64,000 nt of DNA from Solirhodobacter olei (GTDB taxonomy: Bacteria; Pseudomonadota; Alphaproteobacteria; Rhodobacterales; Rhodobacteraceae). How positions within the stretch are numbered: the first letter of the stretch is position 1; each line of letters opens with the position of its first letter. Made by a program: the position numbers and the translations under genes. Below the pieces are notes generated by a model. The model was given only the letters and a program-made list of their open reading frames with translations, was not told where the DNA came from and ran no database searches. The stretch spans positions 124,001-188,000 of the forward strand of contig NZ_RRYH01000005.1 in the NCBI RefSeq assembly GCF_004010155.1, written 5' to 3'. Shown one piece after another: positions 34,590-43,873 of this stretch.

Positions 34590-35024
34590 TCAGTAATCCC
34601 CGCCGGTATGGATCTGGACGTAGGGGGCAAGGCCCGTCGTCGGGCTGAAGTCGACCCCTCCGGCCACGTGATGGCTGTTCACACCGGCCGAGAACAGGCC
34701 GTTGCGATTCTCGAACGAGTAGCCGGCGCCGATCTCCGGCTGCCAGTTCGTCTTGCCGCCGATGATCCCCATCACCTTGAACTTCGATGGCGCGAGGCTT
34801 TGGGCGAAATCCCAGTAGAACAGCGCCTTCGCGCCGCTCACCTTGCCGTCGGCATTGGTGTTGGAATGCTCGAGGCCGGTGTAAAGCTCCGGCGTCACGC
34901 GGTGGCCGAAGCTCATGCCGATGCCAAGAACCAGACTCGTCTTGCCGGTCGCAAGCGCCGGCAGCGGCGCCAGAAGCGATGCGGCAAGGGCCAGCGGCAG
35001 CGCCGCGCGGGCGAAGGAGATCAT
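34590..35024 (-). CDS. small secreted protein, possibly an outer-membrane beta-barrel
   Basis: 144 residues from the ATG at 35024. The signal peptide (RAALPLALAASLLAPLPALA) is followed by alternating-hydrophobicity strands (SLVLGIGMSFGHRVTPELYT, then FKVMGIIGGKTNWQPEIGAG and YVQIHTGGDY ending in Tyr). This resembles a small 6-8-strand barrel. I do not recognise the family. TGAGG lies upstream of the start; the longer frame is rejected. Confidence 0.75.
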   Translation of the reverse strand: MISFARAALPLALAASLLAPLPALATGKTSLVLGIGMSFGHRVTPELYTGLEHSNTNADGKVSGAKALFYWDFAQSLAPSKFKVMGIIGGKTNWQPEIGAGYSFENRNGLFSAGVNSHHVAGGVDFSPTTGLAPYVQIHTGGDY

Positions 35025-35277
35025 TGCTCGAACCTCAATTTCTTGTCGTTGTCGCCTCTGCGGGCGCTGCCTATTGTACGGCATCGCTGATTCGGCCGCA
35101 AGCGGAAGCCTGCCGATCCGGCACCGCGGCAACGCCTTGCACGGCGCGATTCGGGCGCCCCTCTCCCAGACGTGATGCCGCGTCAACGCACAGCGGCCCT
35201 GCACCGCGGCCCGAGCCGCCGGCTTGACCGCACGCCCCGGCCCGCGCCAGCATCGCCACAACCACAAGGAGGATTCC

Positions 35278-35526
35278 ATGACCGATACGTCCGCCCCGAC
35301 CATCGCCCAGAAGGCCCCCTTCAGGGTCGAGCTGGAAGCCGGCAAGACCTATTTCTGGTGCGCCTGCGGGCAAAGCAAGAACCAGCCCTTCTGCGACGGC
35401 AGCCACAAGGGCACGGGCTTCACCCCCGTGAAGCTGCAGGCGGAGGAGGGCAAGTCCGCCTGGCTCTGCGGCTGCAAGCATTCGGCCAACGCGCCGTTCT
35501 GCGACGGCACCCACAAGGGCCTCTGA
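35278..35526 (+). CDS. CDGSH-type iron-sulfur protein with two zinc-finger-like motifs
   Basis: 82 residues. Two CDGSH-like motifs, CACGQSKNQPFCDGSHKG and CGCKHSANAPFCDGTHKG, each supply three Cys and one His to bind a [2Fe-2S] cluster. Bacterial tandem-motif proteins of this size are soluble and thought to carry electrons or clusters. AAGGAGG is close before the ATG. Single gene. Confidence 0.94.
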   Translation: MTDTSAPTIAQKAPFRVELEAGKTYFWCACGQSKNQPFCDGSHKGTGFTPVKLQAEEGKSAWLCGCKHSANAPFCDGTHKGL

Positions 35527-35562
35527 GGCCTCCGATCCCCGACCGGCGCCCCGGAGCGCGCG

Positions 35563-35865
35563 TCAGAAGGCCGTCGCCGGCATCAGTCTGGAGCGCCGCG
35601 GCATCCGTTTCCGCGCGCCCTCCAGCGGCGCGCGGCAGGCGCAGAACTCCGGCAGATGCTCGGCCCGCCCGGTGGTGCGGCCCAGCCAGTCGAGGCACTC
35701 CGCCTGCCGCGGACAGGCGCCGCAATCGCGCATCATGGCCTCCAGCCCCTCGCGGCTGAGCGCACCGGTGGAAAGGGCCTCGGCAAGGCTAAACCCCAGC
35801 GCCCGTGCCATGCCACGCGCCAGCCAGAAGGGCCGGATCACGGTCAGATCGCCATCGTCTCTCAT
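35563..35865 (-). CDS. DUF6455-like protein
   Basis: 100 residues. MARALGFSLAEALSTGALSR, then LEAMMRDCGACPRQAECLDW LGR, matches a small Rhodobacteraceae family with a CxxC...C cluster (here also FCACRAP near the C-terminus). The four to five cysteines suggest metal or cluster binding, unproven. The start at 35865 has GGAGG upstream. It lies 88 bases downstream of DUF2254 on the same strand. Confidence 0.75.
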   Translation of the reverse strand: MRDDGDLTVIRPFWLARGMARALGFSLAEALSTGALSREGLEAMMRDCGACPRQAECLDWLGRTTGRAEHLPEFCACRAPLEGARKRMPRRSRLMPATAF

Positions 35866-35953
35866 CCCCGCCTCCGTCGCGTCCGGGCCACTCCGACCGG
35901 CCCGGTGGGACCCCCAGCTTCGACCCCGGGGACCGCGCCGGCCATGACCCAGA

Positions 35954-37219
35954 TCAAGCCTCGTCCGGCACGCCGGCGGCCGTGCGCACCGCGACGTTGA
36001 GATCGCGCAGGATCTCGCGGTCCGCCTCCACCGCAAGCGCCGCCTCGGCCCGCGCCAGCGCGTCATCCGACTGGCGCGCCGCCGCGTGCCCGAAATCGGC
36101 ACGATCGAGCCGGGCCAGCGTCGCGAGCGCCTTCTGCAGGCGGATCTGCACCTCGACCAGGCTCGCGCCGTCGCGGGCGATCGGGCGGAAGACATCCTCG
36201 AACAGCTCTCGCGCCGCAATCTCCGGCACCCAGATATGCGGATGTTTCAGCAGCGCTTCCCCGGGTGCCCCCCAAAGCGCGATCAGCCGGACCGCGCGCC
36301 CCAGCACGTCGATCGCCGTGCCGGGATCGTTCACGGCCGGCGACAGCGCACGCGAGGCGACTTCGGCCAGCACCTGCAGCCCGAAGCGGGGATCCTGCTC
36401 GAAACTGCGCGCCTGGCCGATGGTAAAGGCCGCCGCGATGCGATCCTTCACCCCCGTCTCGGCGGGCCCCACGACATGGGCGAGCGGGCGGGACGGGTCC
36501 ACGAAGGCGCCGGGAAGGGCCGCGACATGGACCTGCACGCCGGCACCCTCGGCCACCGACTCCAGCGCGCCGGTGTCGAGGTGCTGGACATAGCCGATCC
36601 GATCAGGAAAGACCGGATGCGCCCCGTCGGGCAGCGGGCCGCGGCGGGGATGGCCGCCGAGGTAGGGCGCCGCCAGCCGTGCGGCCAGTGCCGCCTCCGC
36701 CGCCCGCTCCACCCGGCTCAGCACGTCGCGCATCCGGCCGAATTCGCTCAGATGCGCGATCCATCGCAGCATGGTCAGAACGATCACCGCCACCATCACC
36801 AGCGTCACGATGAACAGAACGAGCCGCCCGCCCGCGCCGTAAAGCCCCGCCTTCAGCGCGATGATCCCGACCAGGCTGAACAGGAAGGTGCCGAGGAAGG
36901 TCGCCAGCACGTTCTGGGTCGTGCCGTCCTGCATTAGCAGCACCACCGCCCGCGGCGTCGCCGCCTGCGCGGCGCCCGAAAGGGCAGAGACCATGATCCC
37001 CAGCGAGAACGTCGTTACCGCCAGCATCGAGGAGGCGAGGATGGTCAGGATCGCATCCACCGACCCCGCGCCGAAGCTCTTGCCCGCGCCACTCGGCAGA
37101 AAGCCCTGCACCCCGGCCGCGACCAGCGCCGTCACCACGCCGAGAAGCGCGTAGAGCGAGGCCCGCACCCAGAGTTTCCGGGAGAAGGCCACAAGCCGCC
37201 ATTTCCAGACCGAGAACAT
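35954..37219 (-). CDS. DUF2254 membrane protein
   Basis: 421 residues. Four N-terminal membrane segments (ASLYALLGVVTALVAAG; ILASSMLAVTTFSLGIMVSA; FLGTFLFSLVGIIALKAG; LVLFIVTLVMVAVIVLTML) are followed by a ~280-residue soluble part (GYVQHLDTGALESVAE, SRALSPAVNDPGTAIDVLGR). This matches DUF2254, predicted to form an ion channel-like membrane domain with cytoplasmic region; function unestablished. Divergent from the small gene at 37273. Confidence 0.92.
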   Translation of the reverse strand: MFSVWKWRLVAFSRKLWVRASLYALLGVVTALVAAGVQGFLPSGAGKSFGAGSVDAILTILASSMLAVTTFSLGIMVSALSGAAQAATPRAVVLLMQDGTTQNVLATFLGTFLFSLVGIIALKAGLYGAGGRLVLFIVTLVMVAVIVLTMLRWIAHLSEFGRMRDVLSRVERAAEAALAARLAAPYLGGHPRRGPLPDGAHPVFPDRIGYVQHLDTGALESVAEGAGVQVHVAALPGAFVDPSRPLAHVVGPAETGVKDRIAAAFTIGQARSFEQDPRFGLQVLAEVASRALSPAVNDPGTAIDVLGRAVRLIALWGAPGEALLKHPHIWVPEIAARELFEDVFRPIARDGASLVEVQIRLQKALATLARLDRADFGHAAARQSDDALARAEAALAVEADREILRDLNVAVRTAAGVPDEA

Positions 37220-37272
37220 TCACCCTCCCGCGCCCGCTTCCGCGCGCGGGCGGGCCGCGCTAGACTGCAGTT

Positions 37273-37509
37273 ATGTTTACCATCGAACACGATTTCGACG
37301 CGACCGTCATCACCCTCGTCGACGAGGGCAGCCTGCCGCTGCAGGAAGACATCATCGTGCAGGCCTTCGAGGATTGCGTGACGGTGGAGCAATACGACGC
37401 CCGGCGAGACGAGGTGGTCAAGCTCACCTTCTCGATGACTCAGCTGCGCGACCTGCGCGCCGCGCTCAACCTGCCCGAGGGCGTCTACCGGCTTCGTCCG
37501 GCCAAGTAG
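37273..37509 (+). CDS. conserved hypothetical small protein upstream of aspS
   Basis: 78 residues: FTIEHDFDATVITLVDEGSL and QEDIIVQAFEDCVTVEQYD, ending in LPEGVYRLRPAK. Compact, acidic, without membrane segments or motifs I recognise. TTCCGC, 17 bases, TAGACT lies immediately upstream (37238-37266), so the message would have a very short leader. It precedes aspS, which has its own promoter. Confidence 0.75.
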   Translation: MFTIEHDFDATVITLVDEGSLPLQEDIIVQAFEDCVTVEQYDARRDEVVKLTFSMTQLRDLRAALNLPEGVYRLRPAK

Positions 37510-37556
37510 GCCGGGCCATCCGCGCGCGGCCCCGGGGTCCGCGGCGCCCGCGCGGC

Positions 37557-37585
37557 TTGACTTCCCCGCCCGCCACGTGTGTATC
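37557..37585 (+). promoter_or_regulatory. promoter of aspS
   Basis: TTGACT, 17-base spacer, TGTATC, ending 35 bases before the aspS ATG. The -35 matches sigma-70 at five of six positions and the -10 at four. Confidence 0.55.
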
Positions 37586-37620
37586 GGCGCGAAAACATGT
37601 GCCGCCCGAAGGGGACGATT

Positions 37621-39393
37621 ATGAACGCCTACCGCAGCCACACCTGCGCGGATCTCAACACCAGCCACGTCGGCCAGTCCGTGCGCCTGTCCGGCTGGGT
37701 CCACCGCGTGCGCGACCACGGCGGCATCCTGTTCGTCGACCTGCGCGACCACTACGGCATCACCCAGGTCCTCGCCGACCCCGACAGCCCCGCCTTCAAG
37801 GATGTCGAGAAGGTCCGCGCCGAATGGGTCATCCGGATCGAGGGCGAGGTGAAGGCCCGCGACGCCTCGCTCGTCAACCCGAAGCTGCCGACGGGCGAGA
37901 TCGAGGTCTACATCCGCGCGCTCGACGTGCTCGGCCCGGCCGACGAACTGCCGCTCCCCGTCTTCGGCGAGACCGAATACCCGGAGGAAACGCGCCTCAC
38001 CTACCGCTTCCTCGACCTCCGCCGCGAGGGGCTGCACGACAAGATGATCCTGCGCTCGAACGTCGTCCGCTCCATCCGCAACCGGATGTGGGACGCCGGC
38101 TTCAACGAGTTCCAGACCCCGATCATCACCGCCTCCTCGCCCGAGGGCGCGCGCGACTTCCTGGTGCCCTCGCGGCTCCACCCCGGCAAGTTCTACGCGC
38201 TGCCGCAGGCGCCTCAGCAGTTCAAGCAGCTGATCATGGTGGCTGGCTTCGACCGCTACTTCCAGATCGCCCCCTGCTTTCGCGACGAAGACCCGCGCGC
38301 CGACCGTAGCCCAACCGACTTCTACCAGCTCGACCTCGAGATGAGCTTCGTCGAGCAGGAGGACGTCTTCGCCACGGTCCAGCCGGTCCTCCAGGGCCTC
38401 TTCGAGGAATTCGGCCAGGGCAAGACCGTCCACGCCGATTGGCCGCGCATTCCCTTCGCAGAGGCGATGCTGAAATACGGCTCCGACAAGCCGGACCTCC
38501 GCAACCCGATCGAGATGCAGGTGGTCTCCGACCACTTCCGCGGCGGCGGCTTCGGCCTTTTCGCCAAGCTCCTGGAGCAGGACGGCACCCAGATCCGCGC
38601 CATCCCGGCGCCCACCGGCGGCAGCCGCGCCTTCTGCGACCGGATGAACGCCTTCGCCCAAGCCCAGGGCCTGCCCGGCATGGGCTATATCTTCTGGCGC
38701 GAGGAAAACGGCGAAACGACCGGCGCCGGCCCGATCGCCAAGAACATCGGCCCGGAAAGGACCGAGGCGATCCGCGCCCAGCTCGGCCTGAAAGCCGGCG
38801 ACGCCGCCTTCTTCCTCGCCGGCAAGCCCGAAACCTTCGAGTCGGTCGCCGCCAAGGCCCGCAACGAGATCGGCCGCGAGCTGGGCCTGACCGAGGAAAA
38901 CTGCTTCCGCTTCGCCTGGATCGTCGATTTCCCGATGTACGAGAAGACGGACGAGGGCGGGATCGACTTCTCCCACAACCCGTTCTCGATGCCGCAGGGC
39001 GGGCTAGAGGCGCTCTCGGGCGACCCGCTGTCGGTGAAGGGCTACCAGTACGACCTCGCCTGCAACGGCTACGAGATCATCTCGGGCGCGATCCGGAACC
39101 ACCGGCCGGAAATCATGTTCAAGGCCTTCGAGATCGCGGGCTACCCGAAGTCGGAAGTAGAGAAGCGCTTCGGCGGCATGGTGAAGGCGTTCCGCTATGG
39201 CGCGCCTCCGCACGGCGGCTGCGCGGCCGGGATCGACCGGATCGTGATGCTCCTCGCCGACGAGATGAACATTCGCGAGGTCATCATGTTCCCGATGAAC
39301 CAGCGCGCCGAGGACCTGCTGATGGGCGCCCCCTCCGAACCCACCAACACCCAGCTGCGCGAACTCGGCCTCCGCGTCGTCCCACGCGAGTGA
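37621..39393 (+). CDS. aspS: aspartate-tRNA ligase
   Basis: 590 residues, bacterial-type class IIb synthetase. An N-terminal OB fold (residues ~1-105, [20 protein letters not shown]), motif 2 with [20 protein letters not shown], a GAD insertion in the middle, and motif 3 [20 protein letters not shown] are present. Many alphaproteobacterial AspRS are non-discriminating and also charge tRNA-Asn. The start at 37621 matches the family; an earlier in-frame ATG is rejected. Confidence 0.97.
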   Translation: MNAYRSHTCADLNTSHVGQSVRLSGWVHRVRDHGGILFVDLRDHYGITQVLADPDSPAFKDVEKVRAEWVIRIEGEVKARDASLVNPKLPTGEIEVYIRALDVLGPADELPLPVFGETEYPEETRLTYRFLDLRREGLHDKMILRSNVVRSIRNRMWDAGFNEFQTPIITASSPEGARDFLVPSRLHPGKFYALPQAPQQFKQLIMVAGFDRYFQIAPCFRDEDPRADRSPTDFYQLDLEMSFVEQEDVFATVQPVLQGLFEEFGQGKTVHADWPRIPFAEAMLKYGSDKPDLRNPIEMQVVSDHFRGGGFGLFAKLLEQDGTQIRAIPAPTGGSRAFCDRMNAFAQAQGLPGMGYIFWREENGETTGAGPIAKNIGPERTEAIRAQLGLKAGDAAFFLAGKPETFESVAAKARNEIGRELGLTEENCFRFAWIVDFPMYEKTDEGGIDFSHNPFSMPQGGLEALSGDPLSVKGYQYDLACNGYEIISGAIRNHRPEIMFKAFEIAGYPKSEVEKRFGGMVKAFRYGAPPHGGCAAGIDRIVMLLADEMNIREVIMFPMNQRAEDLLMGAPSEPTNTQLRELGLRVVPRE

Positions 39394-39535
39394 TCCCGGC
39401 GGGGGCCGCGCGCCCCCTCCCCCTGCGCCTTTGCCCCATTACCCCCTGAAGAGGGCCAGCGCCGCTCGGGCTGGACAGGACCCGCGCGGCAGTCGACAAG
39501 GAGCGGGCGCAAAGAGCGGATCGGGAGGACGGACC

Positions 39536-40255
39536 ATGACAGAGCAACGCGAATACGGCGCGCCGGTTGTGAATTGGACGCCGCCCCCCGCCCCCGGCCC
39601 GTCCGTGATCGAGGGCCGCTACGTCCGGCTCGAACGGCTCGACCCCGCGGCCCATGCGGCCGATCTCCACGCCGCCAACGCCGCCTCCGACGCGATCTGG
39701 GATTACCTGCCCTACGGCCCCTTCACCACCGTCGCCGAATACGAGGCCTGGGCCCGCGAGATGGCCCAGCTGGCAGACCCGTATTTCTACGCCATCCGCG
39801 ATCGCGCCAGCGGGCGGGCCTGCGGGGTGGCAAGCTTCCTGCGCATCGCGCCCGCCTCGGGCTCGATCGAGGTCGGCCATATCAACTTCTCGCCGGCCCT
39901 GCAGCGCACGCCCGCCGCCACCGAGGCGATGTACCTGATGATGGGCTGGGCCTTCGAGGCGGGCTACCGTCGCTACGAATGGAAATGCGACTCGCTGAAC
40001 ATGCCATCGCGCCGGGCCGCGCAGCGCCTCGGCCTGTCCTACGAGGGGATCTTCCGCCAGGCGACGGTCTACAAGGGCCGCAACCGCGACACAGCCTGGT
40101 TCGCGGCGATCGACAAGGAATGGCCGGGCCTCCGCACCGCTTTCGAGACCTGGCTCGCGCCGGAGAACTTCGACGCCGATGGCCGCCAGCGCCAGAGCCT
40201 TTCCACGCTCACCCGCCCGCATCTCGCCGCGACCGACCCGGCCTTCCCGGGCTGA
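39536..40255 (+). CDS. GNAT N-acetyltransferase, RimJ/RimL-like
   Basis: 239 residues. YVRLERLDPAAHAADLHAAN at the N-terminus and EVGHINFSPALQRTPAATEA MYLMMGWAFEAGYRRYEWKC in the core are typical of the RimL branch. SRRAAQRLGLSYEGIFRQAT and VYKGRNRDTAWFA complete it. The substrate may be a protein N-terminus or a small amine. GGGAGGACGGACC lies before the start. The gene stands 142 bases after aspS. Confidence 0.9.
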   Translation: MTEQREYGAPVVNWTPPPAPGPSVIEGRYVRLERLDPAAHAADLHAANAASDAIWDYLPYGPFTTVAEYEAWAREMAQLADPYFYAIRDRASGRACGVASFLRIAPASGSIEVGHINFSPALQRTPAATEAMYLMMGWAFEAGYRRYEWKCDSLNMPSRRAAQRLGLSYEGIFRQATVYKGRNRDTAWFAAIDKEWPGLRTAFETWLAPENFDADGRQRQSLSTLTRPHLAATDPAFPG

Positions 40256-40280
40256 CGGGTGCCGCGCCGCCACTGCGCCC

Positions 40281-41063
40281 TCAGGGGCCGGAGCCCGGAT
40301 GCGGGCTTTCGGTCCAGAGCGGGGCGCCAGCGGCAAGGCGGTCGCGCAGCAGCCCGGCCACCCGGCGCAGCGCCGCCTCGCGCCGGGTCGCGGGCGGCCC
40401 GGCGCCCGCGCCGCGCTCCGCCCGCAGGTCGTGCGCCAGCCGCACGGCGGCATGTTCAAGCTGGCGGTCATGCGCGCTCCGCGCCAGGCCCGACAGGAAG
40501 CGCGAGACGTAGTCGCCCGCAGGCCCGTCCGGTCCGCTGGCAAGGATGTCCTCGGCCAGCGCGAGATCGTCCCTGAGCGCGATCGGGTCGGGCGCCAGCG
40601 GTGGCTCCTCGCGCGGCTCCTCCACCGGGCCGACCAGCCGCGCCTGCTCCGGCAGATAGGCCAGAAGCGCGGCCTGGAACCCGGCGAGCCCCGGCAAGGG
40701 CTTGTCAAGGAAACCGTCCGCCCCGGCAGCGAGCGCGGCCGGCGCCAGCAGCGGGTCCCCCGAGGTGCCGAGGATCACCGCCGGCCGCGCCGAATGCTGC
40801 ACCAGATCCGCGATCAGCGCCTCGCCCGGCCCGTCCGGCAGACCCAGATCGACGATCAGCACGTCCGGCCGGTAGACCCGCAGGTGCCGCGCGGCCGCGG
40901 CCAGGCTGTCCGCCCGCCTCAGCCGGGCGCCGCTGTGCTGGCAGAGCAGCCGCATCGCCTCGCAGGCATAGCGGCTGTCCTCCACCACCAGAACCGTCAG
41001 CCCGGCCAGCGGATGCTCCGCGGTCGGGCGCTGCAGCGGGGGGAAGGCAATCGTGTCGGGCAT
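40281..41063 (-). CDS. response regulator receiver protein with unassigned C-terminal region
   Basis: 260 residues. REC domain at about 20-135: acidic pocket VLVVEDSRYA, phospho-acceptor Asp in VLIVDLGLPDG, conserved Thr/Ser in ILGTSGDP and the Lys in FLDKPLPG. The C-terminal ~120 residues are helical (RDDLALAEDILASGPDGPAG, DRQLEHAAVRLAHDLRAERG) and may be an Hpt-like or dimerisation domain; no DNA-binding motif is evident. AAAGGAGG precedes the ATG. No sensor kinase is nearby. Confidence 0.88.
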   Translation of the reverse strand: MPDTIAFPPLQRPTAEHPLAGLTVLVVEDSRYACEAMRLLCQHSGARLRRADSLAAAARHLRVYRPDVLIVDLGLPDGPGEALIADLVQHSARPAVILGTSGDPLLAPAALAAGADGFLDKPLPGLAGFQAALLAYLPEQARLVGPVEEPREEPPLAPDPIALRDDLALAEDILASGPDGPAGDYVSRFLSGLARSAHDRQLEHAAVRLAHDLRAERGAGAGPPATRREAALRRVAGLLRDRLAAGAPLWTESPHPGSGP

Positions 41064-41268
41064 GGCAGGTCCTCCTTTGGGCTGATCCTCCAGCGGGGCC
41101 CCGATCGGGCGCAGGGCAGGCGCCGGGGCTTCGCCCGGCCGCCCGACTCCCATTGAAGCGCCAGAGTGGCTAACGGCCGGTAAACGCGCGGATGTGATCG
41201 CACCGCCCCAACGCCCCCTTGCGCCTCCACACCCGAGCGGATAACGAGATCGTGAGGAGTGTGTCAAA

Positions 41269-41673
41269 ATGATCGGCCGCTTGAACCATGTCGCCATTGC
41301 CGTACCGGACCTCGCGAGGGCCGCTGCGCAGTATCGCGACACGCTCGGCGCCAGCGTCGGCGATCCGCAGGACGAGCCCGACCACGGCGTCACGGTTGTC
41401 TTCATCGACCTGCCGAACACCAAGATCGAGCTGCTGCACCCGCTGGGCGACGCCTCCCCCATCACGGCTTTCCTGGCGAAGAACCCCGCCGGCGGCATCC
41501 ACCACCTCTGCTACGAGGTCGCGGACATCCGCGCCGCCCGCGACCGGCTGAAGGCCGAGGGCGCGCGCGTGCTCGGCGATGGCGAACCCAAGACCGGTGC
41601 GCATGGCAAGCCGGTCCTGTTCCTGCATCCGAAGGATTTCAACGGCTGCCTCATCGAGCTGGAGGAGCAGTGA
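41269..41673 (+). CDS. mce: methylmalonyl-CoA epimerase
   Basis: 134-residue VOC-fold enzyme that interconverts (S)- and (R)-methylmalonyl-CoA in propionate and ethylmalonyl-CoA pathways. MIGRLNHVAIAVPDLARAAA, IELLHPLGDASPITAFLAKN, GGIHHLCYEVADIRAAR and FLHPKDFNGCLIELEE hold the metal-binding His, Gln/His and Glu of this family. Its stop overlaps the start of the DUF1467 gene (TGATG). Confidence 0.95.
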   Translation: MIGRLNHVAIAVPDLARAAAQYRDTLGASVGDPQDEPDHGVTVVFIDLPNTKIELLHPLGDASPITAFLAKNPAGGIHHLCYEVADIRAARDRLKAEGARVLGDGEPKTGAHGKPVLFLHPKDFNGCLIELEEQ

Positions 41674-41957
41674 TGACGCTGGCCGATGGCCTCCTCCTGT
41701 TCCTGATGATCTGGGCGCTGGTCTTCATGGTCGCGCTGGCGATCCCCTTCCCGACCCAGGGCGAAAGCGGCGACGTCGTGCCCGGCACGCCCAGTTCCGC
41801 GCCCGCTCGGGTGAACCTCGCACGGCGCGCGCGCTTCACCACCGCCGTGGCCGCGGTGCTGTTCCTGTGCACCTGGGCGGTGATCGAGCTCGACCTCACC
41901 CACGGCCCGATGACGGGCGACGTGACGGTGCCGGCAACCGAACCGTCAGGTGGCTGA
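41673..41957 (+). CDS. DUF1467 membrane protein
   Basis: 94 residues with two membrane helices (LADGLLLFLMIWALVFMVAL; FTTAVAAVLFLCTWAVIELD) joined by a polar segment starting FPTQGESGDVVPGTPSSAP. Matches DUF1467, a small alphaproteobacterial family frequently found next to mce. Function unknown. Its last 62 bases overlap the convergent EI24 gene. Confidence 0.9.
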   Translation: MTLADGLLLFLMIWALVFMVALAIPFPTQGESGDVVPGTPSSAPARVNLARRARFTTAVAAVLFLCTWAVIELDLTHGPMTGDVTVPATEPSGG

Positions 41958-42612
41958 AGGCCGCCGCGGCAAGCACCGGCACGGCGAGGTTCACCAGCGG
42001 GATCGTCAGCGGTACGGCCAGCAGCGTGCCGAGCAGCCAGACCTGGCCGATATTGGCGCGCACCATCGCCCGCGCCTCGCGCCCCGCCAGCCGCCGCGCG
42101 GCCGCGCCCTGCGCATATTCGCGCCCCAGAAGGAAGCCGTTTACCGCCCAGAACAGGAACGGCGCGAAGGGCCCTGAGAGCAGGTAGAAGACCAGCGCCA
42201 AGAGGTTGACGACCAGGCTCAGCCCGGCCAGCCGCAACCCCTCGCCGGCGAGCTCTCCAAGGCCCTGCGGGCGGGCGGGCGGCAGGCCGGGGTAATGCCG
42301 CGCCTCAACCGCCTCGGCCACCTCGTCGAGGAAAAGCCCGGTGAAAAGCGCCGCCACCGGCACCATCAGGAAGCCGGAGAGCAGCAGCACCCCCAGCGCC
42401 GCCATCCCGCCGGCCAGCCAGTGAACACCACCCACCGCACCGAAGACCGGCAGGGTCAGGTGGCCTGGCACCAGCCGGTCGACACCCCAGACCGCAAGCA
42501 CCGTAAGCGCGGCGAACAGGATCAGCGTCAGCCCGATCCCGCGCCAGAGCACCCACTGGAAGCGCCGGTCGCCGAACTGCGCCAGCGCCTTCCAGAGGTC
42601 GCCCGCGATCAC
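41896..42612 (-). CDS. EI24/CysZ-like membrane protein
   Basis: 238 residues with four to five membrane helices (IGLTLILFAALTVLAVWG; GGMAALGVLLLSGFLMVPVA; LSLVVNLLALVFYLLSGPF) and the family segment FLFWAVNGFLLGREYAQGAA. EI24-domain proteins include the sulfate transporter CysZ, but the branch here is general and transport of sulfate is not implied. Starts within the stop of the nitroreductase gene (ATGA). Confidence 0.9.
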   Translation of the reverse strand: MIAGDLWKALAQFGDRRFQWVLWRGIGLTLILFAALTVLAVWGVDRLVPGHLTLPVFGAVGGVHWLAGGMAALGVLLLSGFLMVPVAALFTGLFLDEVAEAVEARHYPGLPPARPQGLGELAGEGLRLAGLSLVVNLLALVFYLLSGPFAPFLFWAVNGFLLGREYAQGAAARRLAGREARAMVRANIGQVWLLGTLLAVPLTIPLVNLAVPVLAAAAFSHLTVRLPAPSRRPSSGRG

Positions 42613-43208
42613 GCGGAAACCCAGGCGACCCGTGCCGCAGGATCCGGGCGCGGCCGCTCCGGCGGCTGGCCGGAGGGCGTGCCGACATGGACGAAGCCCA
42701 CCACGCTCTCACCCTCGGCAAGGCCCAGCCCTTCGGCCATGAAGCCACGGTCATAGGCCGGCCAGCCGGTCAGCCAGGCCGCGCCCCAGCCTGCCGCCAG
42801 CGCGGCATTGACCAGCGAAAGCGCCACGGCCCCCGCGGACAGAAGCTGTTCCTGCGCCGGCGCCTTTTCCGACGGCACGGGCGCGGAGATCACGGCGATG
42901 CAGAGCGGCGCCTCGCGAAACTGCGAGATCGCCTTGGCGGCGGCCTCGGGCGCCATCCCCAGCGCCTCGGCGCGCGCCTCGGCAACGCCGGCGAGCCGGT
43001 CGAGCGCCGCGCGCTCCAGCACGATCAGCCGCCAGGGCTCCAGCTTGCCGTGGTCGGGCACCCGCAGCCCGGCCTCCAGTATCGGCGCCAGCGCAGCACG
43101 GTCGGGCGCCGGGCCCCGCAGCGTCCTTGCCGGATGCGACCGGCGGCCGAGGAGGAAATCGAGGGCGGGCTGGTTGGCGGCAGGCTGGTTCTGGGCGGGC
43201 AAGGTCAT
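42609..43208 (-). CDS. nitroreductase family protein (YdjA-like)
   Basis: 199 residues. FMN-binding family signature: LLGRRSHPARTLRGPAP at the N-terminus, GLRVPDHGKLEPWRLIVLER, SAGAVALSLVNAALAAGWGA AWLTGW and GLAEGESVVGFVHVGTP. The short length and sequence resemble E. coli YdjA, a small nitroreductase with poorly defined substrate. First gene of the minus-strand pair with EI24. Confidence 0.92.
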   Translation of the reverse strand: MTLPAQNQPAANQPALDFLLGRRSHPARTLRGPAPDRAALAPILEAGLRVPDHGKLEPWRLIVLERAALDRLAGVAEARAEALGMAPEAAAKAISQFREAPLCIAVISAPVPSEKAPAQEQLLSAGAVALSLVNAALAAGWGAAWLTGWPAYDRGFMAEGLGLAEGESVVGFVHVGTPSGQPPERPRPDPAARVAWVSA

Positions 43209-43335
43209 CTCCTTCGCTTTGAGCCGATATCACCGCTTCGCCGGCCGATTTCAACTCCGCCTTCGCGGGGCGGTGGGGGTACCGGCCGGGCGGCGCAGGG
43301 GTTATCTGCAGGGAAAGCCCCATGACCGGCCCGCC

Positions 43336-43824
43336 ATGCAGATCAACGAACACCGCATCCACCAGATCTTCCGCGTCAGCGTGATCCTAAAGGGCCTGCA
43401 CGCGCTTGTCGAATGCGCGGGCGGGCTGCTTCTCTGGGTGGTCAGTTCCGCGACGCTGGTCCATTGGGTGAACCTCGCCACGCAGGGCGAGCTGGCCGAG
43501 GATCCGCGCGACCGGATCGCCACCGCCCTTTACCATGCGGCGCAGCAGCTGAGCCCGGGCGCGCAGCATTTCTACGCGCTCTACCTGCTCCTGCACGGGG
43601 TGATAAAGGTCGTGCTCGTGGCGGGGCTGCTGCGGGAGAAGATCCTTGCCTATCCGCTGTCGCTCGCCGCGCTCGGGCTCTTCATCCTCTACCAGCTCTA
43701 CCGCTACAGCTTCACCCACGCGCCGGGGCTTCTGGTGCTTACTGCCTTCGACCTTTTCGTCATGGTGCTCGTCTGGCACGAATGGCGGCTTCTGCGCCGC
43801 CACTTCGAGGCTCGGAAGCGTTGA
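43336..43824 (+). CDS. DUF2127 membrane protein
   Basis: 162 residues with four hydrophobic helices. RVSVILKGLHALVECAGGLL, FYALYLLLHGVIKVVLVAGL and YPLSLAALGLFILYQLYRYS match DUF2127, an uncharacterised bacterial integral membrane family. The start at 43336 gives the family N-terminus (IHQIFRVSVILKG). The PAP2 gene follows 49 bases later on the same strand. Confidence 0.9.
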   Translation: MQINEHRIHQIFRVSVILKGLHALVECAGGLLLWVVSSATLVHWVNLATQGELAEDPRDRIATALYHAAQQLSPGAQHFYALYLLLHGVIKVVLVAGLLREKILAYPLSLAALGLFILYQLYRYSFTHAPGLLVLTAFDLFVMVLVWHEWRLLRRHFEARKR

Positions 43825-43873
43825 GCCGCGCTTCGTACTGGACAGGGCGCGCGAGCGAAGCTACGCGGCCCTC